Position numbers and translations under genes: made by a program. DNA of 7,551 nucleotides, from positions 1 through 7,551 of the forward strand of contig JAADGT010000272.1 of NCBI GenBank assembly GCA_013152215.1. The letters run 5' to 3'. Shown here in pieces: positions 1 through 7,142 of the stretch. Every line of letters begins with the position of its first letter. Position 1 is the stretch's first letter. The notes below the pieces were generated by a model. It did not search any database and had not been told where the DNA came from. It worked only from the letters and a program-made list of their open reading frames with translations. The DNA comes from Deltaproteobacteria bacterium (GTDB lineage: Bacteria > Desulfobacterota > Deferrisomatia > Deferrisomatales > Deferrisomataceae).

Positions 1-671
<671 letters not shown>

Positions 672-675
<4 letters not shown>

Positions 676-701
676 CGCCGGGGGGCGTTTCCCGCTACGT
701 T
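672..701 (+). promoter_or_regulatory. Candidate sigma-70-type promoter for bamD
   Basis: TTGACG (672-677) and TACGTT (696-701) are separated by 18 bases, a fair match to -35 and -10 boxes. The -35 box overlaps the mtnA stop codon. A start site near 708 would leave a very short leader before the ribosome binding site GGGAGG at 713-718. It would let bamD be expressed independently of mtnA. It was found by eye only, and chance matches of this quality do occur. Confidence 0.35.
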
Positions 702-723
702 CTTTCCATTCCGGGAGGCCCAC

Positions 724-1395
724 GTGATCCGATCCGCCCGTACCCTCCTCTGCCTCGTTCTCGGCATCGCCCTCGCGGGGTGCTGGGGCACCCAGCGGCT
801 GGAGGACCTCTCTCCTGCCGAGCTCTACGCCATGGCCCAGAGGGCCGTGGAGAAGTACAGGTACGAAGAGGCCCAGAAGATCATCGACCGCATCCGCGAC
901 GACCACCCGTTCTCCAAGTTCGCCACCGAGGCGGAGCTGCTGGAGGCGGACATGCTGTTCCGCCAGGAGAAGTTCGAGGAGGCGGCCGCCGCGTACCGCG
1001 GCTTCGAGGAGCTCCACCCCACCTACCCGAAGCTGGACTACGTGATCTTCCGGCGGGGCCTGTGCTACTACAACCTGAGCCAGCCCCCGGACCGGGACCA
1101 GGAGCCCACCCATCGGGCCCTGGAGGCGTTCCAGAAGCTGCTGTACGCCCGCCCCAAGAGCCAGTACGCGGCCGAGGCCCAGGACAAGGTGAAGGAGCTG
1201 CGCCAACGCCTGGCCGAGCACGAGATGTACGTGGCCCGGTACTACCTTCGGAAGAAGCGCTACTCCGCAGCGCTGGGGCGGCTTCAGGAGCTGGTGCGCT
1301 CGTACCCGGACTCACCCCTGCGCGACCAGGCCCTGGCCCTGGCCCTGGAGATCCAACCGAAGGCCGAGAGGGAGAAGGCGGGGGACGATGAGTAG
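724..1395 (+). CDS. bamD: Outer-membrane protein assembly factor BamD (YfiO-type TPR lipoprotein)
   Basis: BamD is the essential lipoprotein partner of BamA in the BAM complex, which inserts beta-barrel proteins into the outer membrane from its periplasmic face. The protein has 223 residues (E. coli BamD has 245). It starts at GTG 724, with GGGAGG five bases upstream. Residues 1-19 form a lipoprotein signal (charged start, hydrophobic stretch) ending in the lipobox LAGC, so Cys20 is the lipidated residue. The +2 residue is Trp, not Asp, consistent with sorting to the outer membrane. The mature part is a run of TPR-like helices (about 30-62, 67-100, 104-145, 165-197). Family hallmarks are DDHPFSKFATEAELLEAD, RRGLCYYNL, DRDQEPTHRALEAFQKLL and AEHEMYVARYYLRKKRY. 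The 48-base gap after mtnA allows co-transcription, but a promoter candidate sits there. A strong terminator follows, so bamD appears to end its transcription unit. CpoB/YbgF-like proteins also carry TPRs but lack this combination. Confidence 0.93.
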   Translation: MIRSARTLLCLVLGIALAGCWGTQRLEDLSPAELYAMAQRAVEKYRYEEAQKIIDRIRDDHPFSKFATEAELLEADMLFRQEKFEEAAAAYRGFEELHPTYPKLDYVIFRRGLCYYNLSQPPDRDQEPTHRALEAFQKLLYARPKSQYAAEAQDKVKELRQRLAEHEMYVARYYLRKKRYSAALGRLQELVRSYPDSPLRDQALALALEIQPKAEREKAGDDE

Positions 1396-1400
1396 ATCGT

Positions 1401-1442
1401 GAAGGTCCGTTTTCCGATAGGAACGGACCTTTTCGTTTTTTT
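1401..1442 (+). terminator. Rho-independent terminator after bamD
   Basis: A perfect 10-bp stem (1402-1411 with 1422-1431, AAGGTCCGTT/AACGGACCTT) encloses a 10-base loop. It is followed by TTT-CG and a run of seven T (1436-1442). It begins six bases after the bamD stop. The upstream side has no matching A-run, so it appears to act only on rightward transcription. Confidence 0.92.
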
Positions 1443-1534
1443 GCCGATCACTTCATTGGGGGAAGCATCGCCAGGCCCCCTCAGGGCCCTACAACGGGAA
1501 GGGTAACTTTCCTTGGTCCGGGGCCTTGCCGGCG

Positions 1535-1728
1535 GGGGGGCATGGGGCCTGCTTCCGGCCGGGCGCGAGTGCAGCATCCGATCGCCGCGCCTTCGCATGC
1601 CGTTGCCGGAGCAGCCTGTTCGGGCGGCGACAGCGGAGGGCCCTGGAAGTCGACAAAGCTACGGATGTTCGGGGGGCGCGGCGAGCCAAGGAGCCGCGCC
1701 CGGCGCTCCAGCAGGCCCCATGCCCCCC
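1535..1728. repeat. Inverted-repeat element, copy 1 (about 194 bp, MITE/REP-doublet-like)
   Basis: Two arms of about 55 bp face each other around a core of about 83 bp. Three blocks pair exactly and in order. The outer block is 1535-1553 with 1710-1728, a perfect 19-bp inverted repeat (AGCAGGCCCCATGCCCCCC on the right). The middle block is GCCGGGCGCG at 1558-1567 with its complement at 1695-1704. The inner block is TCGCCGCGCC at 1582-1591 with its complement at 1675-1684. The right arm, read on the minus strand, matches the left arm of copy 2 (6905-6957) at 48 of 53 positions. No open frame in it resembles a transposase. No target-site duplication is obvious. It could be a non-autonomous transposable element, a REP doublet, or a structured untranslated-RNA element. 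Confidence 0.75.
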
Positions 1729-1795
1729 GGGCCGTGAGGTGGAGGCGAAGAGCCATAGTGATTCCTAGAACGCGTGGGAATCCGGGAGGTTTTCG

Positions 1796-1831
1796 AGCCT
1801 CCTAGCCTCCCAGCCTCCTAGCGTCCTAGCG
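1796..1831 (+). repeat. Octamer tandem array, about four units
   Basis: Four consecutive 8-base units of form AGCCTCCY (AGCCTCCT, AGCCTCCC, AGCCTCCT, AGCGTCCT) followed by a partial fifth. The upstream GGGAGG at 1784-1789 can pair with the CCTCCC of the array, so it may also fold. It lies 34 bases before the ribosome binding site of the TPR gene. The period is not a multiple of three and no protein is encoded. Confidence 0.8.
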
Positions 1832-1879
1832 GAAGCTACTGGGAAGGTACGGCCGCGAAACCGGAAAGGAGACGTTCCC

Positions 1880-2587
1880 GTGGACTCGGCGATCGTGGAG
1901 CTCACCCACCTGGGGCGCGAGGCGTTCAACGACGGCCGCTACGAAGAGGCCGAGCGCTACCTGCGCAAGCTGCTGGACCTGGACTGCCGGTTCGCCGACA
2001 TCTTCAACATGCTGGGGGCCATCGCGTTCCAGAAGGGCGACCGAGAAGGGGCGGTGGCCCTGTTCCAGGAGGCCCTGGACATCAACCCCCACTACACCGA
2101 GGCGCTCCTGAACCTGGCCGTGGCCCTGAACGACCTGGGCCGGTACGAAGAGGCGGAACGGGCCTTCGAGAAGGCCCGCCGGGCCTCCCGGGTGGACCAG
2201 GGCACGGTGGATCCATACGTCAAGGGCCGGTTGGCCAACGTGCACGCCGACATCGGCGAGATCTATCACAGCCTGGGCATGCTGGCAGAGGCCGAGTCGG
2301 AGTACCGCAAGGCCTTGGCCCTGGGCCCCACCTTCCCGGACCTGCGAACCCGGGTGGGGGTCCTGTTCCGGGACATGGGCCGCTACGACGACGCCGTGGC
2401 CGAGTTCCGGCGGGTCAAGGAGGAGCACCCCCACTACACCGAGGCCGGGATCCAGCTCGGCATCACCTACTACAGCCGGGGCCAGGTGGACCTGGCCGTG
2501 GAGGAGTGGAATGGGGTGCTGGAGCGCTCGCCCGACAACCCCAAGGCCTTGATGTACCTGAGGCTCGCCGAGCGCGAGCAGGTGTGA
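1880..2587 (+). CDS. Cytoplasmic tetratricopeptide-repeat protein, function unknown
   Basis: A 235-residue protein consisting almost wholly of TPR units, at about residues 3-36, 37-70, 71-104, 117-150, 151-184 and 185-218. The repeats show the usual pattern, for example GRYEEAERYLRKLLDLD, GDREGAVALFQEALDINP and GRYDDAVAEFRRVKEEHP. Residues 105-116 form a short linker that splits the array into two sets of three. There is no signal peptide, membrane segment or extra catalytic domain, so it is most likely a cytoplasmic protein-interaction scaffold. The start is GTG 1880, chosen because AAAGGAG (1865-1871) lies eight bases upstream and the first TPR begins directly after it. It stands alone behind the bamD terminator and a repeat-rich leader, and converges with rng. 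Nothing in the neighbourhood names its partner. Confidence 0.88.
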   Translation: MDSAIVELTHLGREAFNDGRYEEAERYLRKLLDLDCRFADIFNMLGAIAFQKGDREGAVALFQEALDINPHYTEALLNLAVALNDLGRYEEAERAFEKARRASRVDQGTVDPYVKGRLANVHADIGEIYHSLGMLAEAESEYRKALALGPTFPDLRTRVGVLFRDMGRYDDAVAEFRRVKEEHPHYTEAGIQLGITYYSRGQVDLAVEEWNGVLERSPDNPKALMYLRLAEREQV

Positions 2588-2650
2588 GAGGGAGGGGACC
2601 CCGGAGGAGAAGAGAAGGGCGCGAGCCCGGGAATGCTTTCGTCGTGATCC

Positions 2651-4177
2651 CTATCCTTCGAGCACCCGGAACTCCTCCTGGTGCAGGTGGGGCCGGGCCT
2701 TGAGCACGATCTGCTTGCCCAGGGTCTGCTCCAGGGCCTCGAGCCCCGAGCGCTCCTCGTCGTAGAGGTAGTGGACCACGTCGGGGTGGGCCTCCACCAC
2801 GATGGTGTCCGACGCGATCCCGTGACGGCGGCGCCGGATCTCCCGGAACACGTCGTAGGCCACCGTGGACCGGGACCGCACGTACCCCTTGCCCTCGCAG
2901 TAGGGGCACGGTTCGCACAGCATTCGGCCCAGGTCCTCGTGGACCCTCTTGCGGGTCATCTCCACCAGGCCCAGGCTGGAGATCTGGAGCAGGTTCGTCT
3001 TGGCCCGGTCCTTCCGCAGCTCCGCCTCCAGGGTCTCGAACACCTTGCGGCGGTTCTCCTCCACCTCCATGTCGATGAAGTCGATGATGATGATCCCCCC
3101 GATGTTCCGGAGCCGGAGCTGGTAGGCGATCTCCCGGGCCGCCTCCAGGTTCGTCTTGAGGATGGTCTCCTCCAGGTTGCGCTTCCCCACGTAGGAACCG
3201 GTGTTCACGTCGATGGCCGTCAGGGCCTCGGTGCGCTCGATCACGATGTAGCCCCCGCTCTTGAGCCACACCCGCCGCTCCAAGGCCTTGGAGATCTCGA
3301 TCTCGATGTCGTAGAAGCTGAAGATCGGCTCGGGTCGGTTGTAGAGCTCCACCAGCGGACGCGCTTGGGGCACGTAGGTCCCGACGAACTCCAGGATCTT
3401 CTTGTACTCCTCGGCCGAGTCCACCACGATCCGGCGCACCTCGGGGGTGTACAGATCGCGGATGGCCCGGAACGAGATGTCCAGGTCGCAGTGGAGCAGG
3501 TTGGGGGCCGACACGCGGGCCGCCCGTTGGACCACGTCGTCCCACAGCCGGGTCAGGAACTCCATCTCCGGCTTCAGGTCCTCGGCGGTGCACCCTTCGG
3601 CCGCGGTGCGGACGATGAACCCCCCGGGACCCGTGCGGAGCTCGGCCACCATCTCCCGGAGCGCGGCCCGTTCCTCCTCGTCGGTGATTCGGCGGGACAC
3701 CCCGATGTGGTTCACGTGGGGCAGGTACACCACGTTGCGGCCCGGCAGGCTCACGAACTGGGTGATCCGAGCGCCCTTGCGTCCCAGGGGCTCCTTGGCC
3801 ACCTGCACCAGCACCTCCTGGCCCTCGTGGAGCAGATCCTCGATGGGGGCCGCAGGCTTGGAGGGGCGCAGCGGGACGTCCCCGTCCTCGTCCAGGCCGA
3901 ACATCTCCGCATACTCCTGGATGTCGGAGTACACGTCCGACACGTACAGGAACGCCGCCTTCTCGAGGCCGATGTCCACGAACGCCGCCTGCATCCCCGG
4001 CAACACCCGCACCACGCGGCCCTTGTAGATGTTGCCCACCACCCTTCGATCCTTGACGTGCTCGATGTAGAGCTCGGCCAGGACCTTGTTCTCCAGCAGG
4101 GCCACCCGGGTGTCCTGGGGCGTGGCGTTGATGATGATCTCTTTCGACAGGCTGGGCGCCGCTTCCACCTCGGACAT
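2651..4177 (-). CDS. rng: Ribonuclease G (RNase E/G family endoribonuclease)
   Basis: RNase G is a cytoplasmic, Mg-dependent, 5'-end-sensing endoribonuclease for rRNA maturation and mRNA decay. The protein has 508 residues (E. coli RNase G has 489). An S1-type RNA-binding domain covers about 37-127 (VVGNIYKGRVVRVLPGMQAAFVDIG) and is lengthened by an acidic/proline insert at about 85-117. The RNase H-like/DNase I-like catalytic part follows. Both metal-binding Asp residues are present: D323 in TAIDVNTGS and D366 in IIIIDFIDM, 43 apart as in RNase E (D303/D346). The zinc-link motif CPYC (C424/C427) lies 58 residues further on, again the RNase E spacing. There is no long C-terminal degradosome scaffold, which favours RNase G over RNase E. 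The ATG at 4177 is supported by GGAG five bases upstream and by the homologous start; the frame stays open far upstream only because of high GC. It lies 125 bases after the radical SAM gene, probably in one operon. Confidence 0.95.
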   Translation of the reverse strand: MSEVEAAPSLSKEIIINATPQDTRVALLENKVLAELYIEHVKDRRVVGNIYKGRVVRVLPGMQAAFVDIGLEKAAFLYVSDVYSDIQEYAEMFGLDEDGDVPLRPSKPAAPIEDLLHEGQEVLVQVAKEPLGRKGARITQFVSLPGRNVVYLPHVNHIGVSRRITDEEERAALREMVAELRTGPGGFIVRTAAEGCTAEDLKPEMEFLTRLWDDVVQRAARVSAPNLLHCDLDISFRAIRDLYTPEVRRIVVDSAEEYKKILEFVGTYVPQARPLVELYNRPEPIFSFYDIEIEISKALERRVWLKSGGYIVIERTEALTAIDVNTGSYVGKRNLEETILKTNLEAAREIAYQLRLRNIGGIIIIDFIDMEVEENRRKVFETLEAELRKDRAKTNLLQISSLGLVEMTRKRVHEDLGRMLCEPCPYCEGKGYVRSRSTVAYDVFREIRRRRHGIASDTIVVEAHPDVVHYLYDEERSGLEALEQTLGKQIVLKARPHLHQEEFRVLEG

Positions 4178-4195
4178 GTCTGCTCCGGTAACTTC

Positions 4196-4220
4196 GGTCG
4201 TCGGTCGTTGGTCGTTGGTC
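4196..4220 (-). repeat. Heptamer tandem array in the rng leader
   Basis: About 3.5 units of a 7-base repeat, GGTCGTY on the plus strand, read as AACGACC in the direction of rng transcription. It ends just upstream of the rng ribosome binding site. From memory, similar ACCAACG-type arrays are common between genes in Desulfuromonadales; here they are clearly non-coding (a 7-base period lying in an untranslated leader). Confidence 0.8.
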
Positions 4221-4243
4221 TGGGGCCTTCGGCCCGCTGGAAG

Positions 4244-4276
4244 GCTCCCGAGCCCCGATGGCAAGGCCTCGGGGGC
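4244..4276 (-). other. Imperfect hairpin in the rng leader
   Basis: GCTCCCGAG (4244-4252) faces CTCGGGGGC (4268-4276) around a 15-base loop. It gives nine paired positions with a single imperfect pair (a C-A mismatch in the leftward transcript). There is no T-run after it in either direction, so it is not a standard terminator. It overlaps the start of the solitary repeat arm at 4270-4294. A smaller GGGCC/GGCCC hairpin sits next to it at about 4224-4235. Confidence 0.4.
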
Positions 4277-4294
4277 ATGGGGTCTGCTGGAGCG
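4270..4294 (+). repeat. Solitary fragment of the inverted-repeat arm
   Basis: Positions 4271-4294 match the right arm of copy 1 (its minus strand, from 1727 downward) at 23 of 24 bases; the one difference is T at 4283. No facing second arm is visible within the 125-base gap. It is therefore a truncated or solo arm, starting within ten bases of the stop codon of the radical SAM gene. Confidence 0.7.
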
Positions 4295-4302
4295 GCTGCC
4301 GG

Positions 4303-6810
4303 TCAACTCAACCGCATCCGCACCTTGACGATCCGGTCGCAGGCCCGCACGCCCTCGGCCAGGCCGGCCAGGCGGTGCATCAGATCCTCCGGCGTGACCG
4401 CGGTGCCGTTGTCGGCCCGGCGGATCCGCACGTGCAGCCGCCCCCCCTCCTCCCACAGGCCCTCCACGTACCGCCGGGCGTCCAGCACCCGATCGGCCTT
4501 GTTCTTGCGGTGCTTGACCACCGGGAACTCGGCGGCGGCCCAGAACGCCCCGACCCGCTCCCGCCAGCCGGGGCGCCCCCCCACCGCCGCGTCCGCCTCG
4601 GCCGAGGGCACCACCTCGTACTCCTCCACCGTGCCCCCGCCGGTCAGCCCCTTGGTGTCCGGGCCGATCACCCACATGGCCTCCACCCGCAGCCCCTCGG
4701 GCAGACGGGCGTTCATGCGGGCCTGGGTCTCGGCCAAGGGGGGCACGGTCCACACCTTCAGGTCCGCCAGCTCGGCCCGGCTCTCGGTGCCCAGCGGAAG
4801 CGCCGGACCCAGCACGATCCGGGGCTGGGGGTGGTGCCCCCGGGAGTACACCACGTCCACCCCGGCCGCCCGCAACGCCCGGTGCAGAGCGGCCACCGTC
4901 TCCAGGTGGGCCAGGAACGAGGCCGGGCCCTGCTTGGAGAACCGGAACCGGATCCGGGGGACCTGCGACAGGTCCTCGGGCTTCGGTGGCGGTGGCTCGG
5001 CCGGCGGCGGGTAGGGAACCGGCTCGGCCACCCGGGGCTTCACCCGGTCGAAGTCGCACAGGCCGCACCCCTGGCACCGGCCGTCCCGGCAGTCCGGGGT
5101 GGGCTCGGCCCGCAGGGCGCGCTCCCACTCGGCCCGCAGGAACGCCGGGTCGGCGCCCAGGTCCACCACGTCCCATGGCTGGGGCGCGGCAGGGTCCCGC
5201 TCGGCCAGGAACTCCTCGGGGCTGAGCCCGGCCTCCCGGAACGCGGCCTCCCAGGTCTGCCACCGGAACTCGCCGGTCCAGGCGTCCATGCGGCATCCGT
5301 TGCGGTAGGCCGCCTCGATCACCCGGCCCAGGCGCCGGTCGCCCCGGGCGATCACCCCCTCGAGCACGCTCATCCGGGCGTCGTGCCAACGCAGGTCCAC
5401 CGCCCCCCGCCGCAGCTTCTCCTTGAAGAACGCCTGGATCTCCTCGATCTCGGCCACCCCGATCTGCCGGGCCCACTGGAAGGGGGTGTGGGGCTTGGGC
5501 ACGAAGTTCGAGATGCTCACGCCCACCCGGCCCCTCCCCTTGGGCGCGGCCTTGGCGATCCGGCGCACCAGGTCCACGATGGCCTGCCGGTCCTCGGAGG
5601 TCTCGGTGGGCAACCCCACCATGAAGTAGAGCTTCAGCCCCTTCCAGCCCGCCGCGAACACCTTGTGGACCGCCCCGAAGATCTCGGCCTCGGTGATGTT
5701 CTTGTTGATGACCCGCCGGAGCCGCTCGGACCCGGCCTCGGGGGCCAGGGTGAACCCCGTCTTGCGCACCCGGCGGATCTCCTGGAGCACCCGGTCGTCC
5801 AGGCTGTCGACCCGCAGGCTCGGCAGGCTCACCGCGGTCTGCCGCTCGCCGTGCTCGCGCATGAGTCGCACCAGGAGCGGCCCGATCGACGAGTAGTCCC
5901 CCGTGGACAGGGACAAGAGCCCCACCTCGTCGTACCCGCACTGCTCGACGCCCCCGGCCACGGCCCGGGCCACCTGCTCGGCCGGCCGCTCCCTGACCGG
6001 TCGGTAGTAGAACCCGGCCTGGCAGAACCGGCACCCCCGGGTGCACCCCCGGCAGACCTCCACGGCGAGCCGGTCGTGGATCGTCGAGATGAACGGCACC
6101 ACCGGCCGGGCCGGCGGAGGCGAGGCGGACAGATCCGGCAGGACCCGCCGCCTCACCCGCATCGGCGGGTCGAACCCCACGAACCGGCCGGCCTCGAACC
6201 GCGGCCGGGTGCGGGCCGGCACGTACACCCCCTCCACCCGCGACAGGGCCTCGAGCCTCGCCTCCCGATCCGACCCCGCTCCCTCCACGGCCCGGGCCAG
6301 CTCCACCACGGCCTCCTCGCCGTCGCCCACGAAGAACGCGTCGAAGAAGTCCGCGAACGGCTCGGGGTTGGCGCACACCGGCCCGCCCGCGATCACCAGG
6401 GGATGGCCCGGGCCCCGATCGGCGGCCCGGAGCGGCACCCCGCCCAGATCGAGCATCAACAGGACGTTGGTGATCGACAGCTCGTAGGGCAGGGTGAACC
6501 CCACCAGGTCGAACTCGACCAGCGGCCGGCCCGACTCCCGGGTGACCAGGGGCCAGCCCCGGCGCCGCAGCAGGGCCTCCATGTCGTGCCAGGGGGCGAA
6601 GGCCCGCTCGGCCAGGACCCCTTCCTCCCGGTTCAGGGCGTGGTACAGGATCTGGAGCCCCAGGTGGCTCATGCCGATCTCGTACACGTCGGGGAAGCAC
6701 AGGGCCACCCGCACCCCGGCCCCGTCCCAGTCCTTGACCACGGCGCCGACCTCGAGCCCCTCGTACCGGCCGGGCTTCTCCACGTCGAGCAGTGCGCGTC
6801 CGTACCTCAT
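4303..6810 (-). CDS. Radical SAM protein (TIGR03960-like) fused to a C-terminal DUF2344/TIGR03936 domain
   Basis: An 835-residue fusion of two families often encoded side by side. Residues about 10-200 resemble the cobalamin-binding-like N-terminal region of the TIGR03960 family (KPGRYEG, VALCFPDVYEIGMSHLGLQILY, IAGGPVCANPEPF). The radical SAM core begins near residue 235; its 4Fe-4S motif CxxxCxxC is C256, C260 and C263 (CTRGCRFC), with an extra C253. Later core motifs are LAPEAGSERLRRVINK and KLYFMVGLPTE. A second Cys set, CX4CX2CX2C (C574, C579, C582, C585), may bind zinc or another cluster. A proline-rich linker (about 596-613) leads to the DUF2344 domain (617-835: RFRFSKQGPASFLAHLE, SRGHHPQPRIVLGPALPLG). 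The reaction is unknown. Location before rng suggests a role in RNA or ribosome modification, but this is inference. The start at 6810 is preferred over ATG 6867 or 6999: it has a ribosome binding site and places KPGRY about 12 residues in, as in the family. Confidence 0.9.
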   Translation of the reverse strand: MRYGRALLDVEKPGRYEGLEVGAVVKDWDGAGVRVALCFPDVYEIGMSHLGLQILYHALNREEGVLAERAFAPWHDMEALLRRRGWPLVTRESGRPLVEFDLVGFTLPYELSITNVLLMLDLGGVPLRAADRGPGHPLVIAGGPVCANPEPFADFFDAFFVGDGEEAVVELARAVEGAGSDREARLEALSRVEGVYVPARTRPRFEAGRFVGFDPPMRVRRRVLPDLSASPPPARPVVPFISTIHDRLAVEVCRGCTRGCRFCQAGFYYRPVRERPAEQVARAVAGGVEQCGYDEVGLLSLSTGDYSSIGPLLVRLMREHGERQTAVSLPSLRVDSLDDRVLQEIRRVRKTGFTLAPEAGSERLRRVINKNITEAEIFGAVHKVFAAGWKGLKLYFMVGLPTETSEDRQAIVDLVRRIAKAAPKGRGRVGVSISNFVPKPHTPFQWARQIGVAEIEEIQAFFKEKLRRGAVDLRWHDARMSVLEGVIARGDRRLGRVIEAAYRNGCRMDAWTGEFRWQTWEAAFREAGLSPEEFLAERDPAAPQPWDVVDLGADPAFLRAEWERALRAEPTPDCRDGRCQGCGLCDFDRVKPRVAEPVPYPPPAEPPPPKPEDLSQVPRIRFRFSKQGPASFLAHLETVAALHRALRAAGVDVVYSRGHHPQPRIVLGPALPLGTESRAELADLKVWTVPPLAETQARMNARLPEGLRVEAMWVIGPDTKGLTGGGTVEEYEVVPSAEADAAVGGRPGWRERVGAFWAAAEFPVVKHRKNKADRVLDARRYVEGLWEEGGRLHVRIRRADNGTAVTPEDLMHRLAGLAEGVRACDRIVKVRMRLS

Positions 6811-6814
6811 GCCG

Positions 6815-6823
6815 TCCTTTTCC
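6815..6823 (-). promoter_or_regulatory. Ribosome binding site that decides the radical SAM gene start
   Basis: On the minus strand this reads GGAAAAGGA, with AAGGA four bases before the ATG at 6810. Upstream in-frame ATGs at 6867 and 6999 have no comparable site, and an extension to 6999 would translate the repeat element as protein. Confidence 0.65.
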
Positions 6824-6900
6824 AACCGGCCCGGCGGGCCGGCCACCGTCTCGGGATCGAAAGCCATCAACCCGGCAACAAACCGGCGCCACCGCCCCCG

Positions 6901-7104
6901 GATCGGGGGGCAAGGGGCCTGCCGGAGAGCCGGGCGCGGCCCCTTAGCTCGCCGCGCAGCGCCTCTGGCGCCCGGACCACGAAATGGGCCGGATTCCACC
7001 GAGTTGCCATGAAATCAGCTGTTCGGTCCTGTGCCTGCGCGGCGAATCTCAATGCCCGGCTTCGCGCCCGGCCGGAGGCAGGTTCCTTGCCCCTCCCCCC
7101 GATC
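6901..7104. repeat. Inverted-repeat element, copy 2 (about 196-204 bp)
   Basis: It has the same three-block arm architecture as copy 1. The outer block GATCGGGGGG (6901-6910) faces CCCCCCGATC (7095-7104). GGCAAGG-type sequence at 6909-6923 faces 7077-7091 with 13 of 15 matching. GCCGGGCGCG (6929-6938) faces its complement at 7063-7072. TCGCCGCGCAG (6949-6959) faces its complement at 7035-7045. The core between the inner blocks is 75 bases. The left arm is the same subtype as the right arm of copy 1; the right arm shares TCCGGCCGGGCGCGA with the left arm of copy 1. The right arm carries a few extra bases near its outer end. Confidence 0.75.
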
Positions 7105-7142
7105 AAGCGCGCCTATCTTCTCGCCGGGTCGCTAACGACCCC

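Larger units (their letters stand above)
1443..1879. other. Long gene-poor intergenic region between bamD and the TPR gene
   Basis: No credible coding sequence was found. The short open frames here are low-complexity translations of GC-rich repeats and lack convincing starts. From left to right it holds small GC-rich inverted repeats at 1469-1483, a short hairpin at 1496-1513 with a GTAA loop, the 194-bp inverted-repeat element (1535-1728), an octamer tandem array (1796-1831) and the ribosome binding site of the TPR gene (1865-1871). No clear promoter for the TPR gene could be picked out. Confidence 0.7.

Noticed and set aside
1535..1728. Interpretation of the repeats as a CRISPR array or an integron attC site
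   Set aside because: The repeats are inverted, not regularly spaced direct repeats. There are no cas genes, no integrase and no attC core sites.
1489..1805. Several short frames on both strands in the bamD-TPR gap
   Set aside because: They translate the inverted-repeat element and GC-rich flank. None has a convincing ribosome binding site or conserved sequence.
2617..2628. Possible terminator for rng in the convergent gap (GGGC-GCGA-GCCC, then a pyrimidine tract on the minus strand)
   Set aside because: The stem is only four base pairs and the tract TTCTCTTCTCC is broken by C, too weak to call. No better terminator was seen in 2588-2650.
2681..5014. A 777-codon open frame on the plus strand, antisense to rng and the radical SAM gene
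   Set aside because: It is His/Leu/Val/Gly-rich low-complexity translation typical of the strand opposite a GC-rich gene. It overlaps two well-supported genes and has no family motif.
4178..6913. In-frame upstream extension of rng giving a 1420-residue protein
   Set aside because: The added part is the radical SAM gene read in another frame (Gly/Arg/Pro-rich). RNase G begins at 4177 with a good ribosome binding site and a normal family N-terminus.
7087..7119. Promoter-like TTGCCC and TATCTT on the plus strand
   Set aside because: The spacing is 21 bases, the first box is part of the repeat arm, and no plus-strand gene follows.
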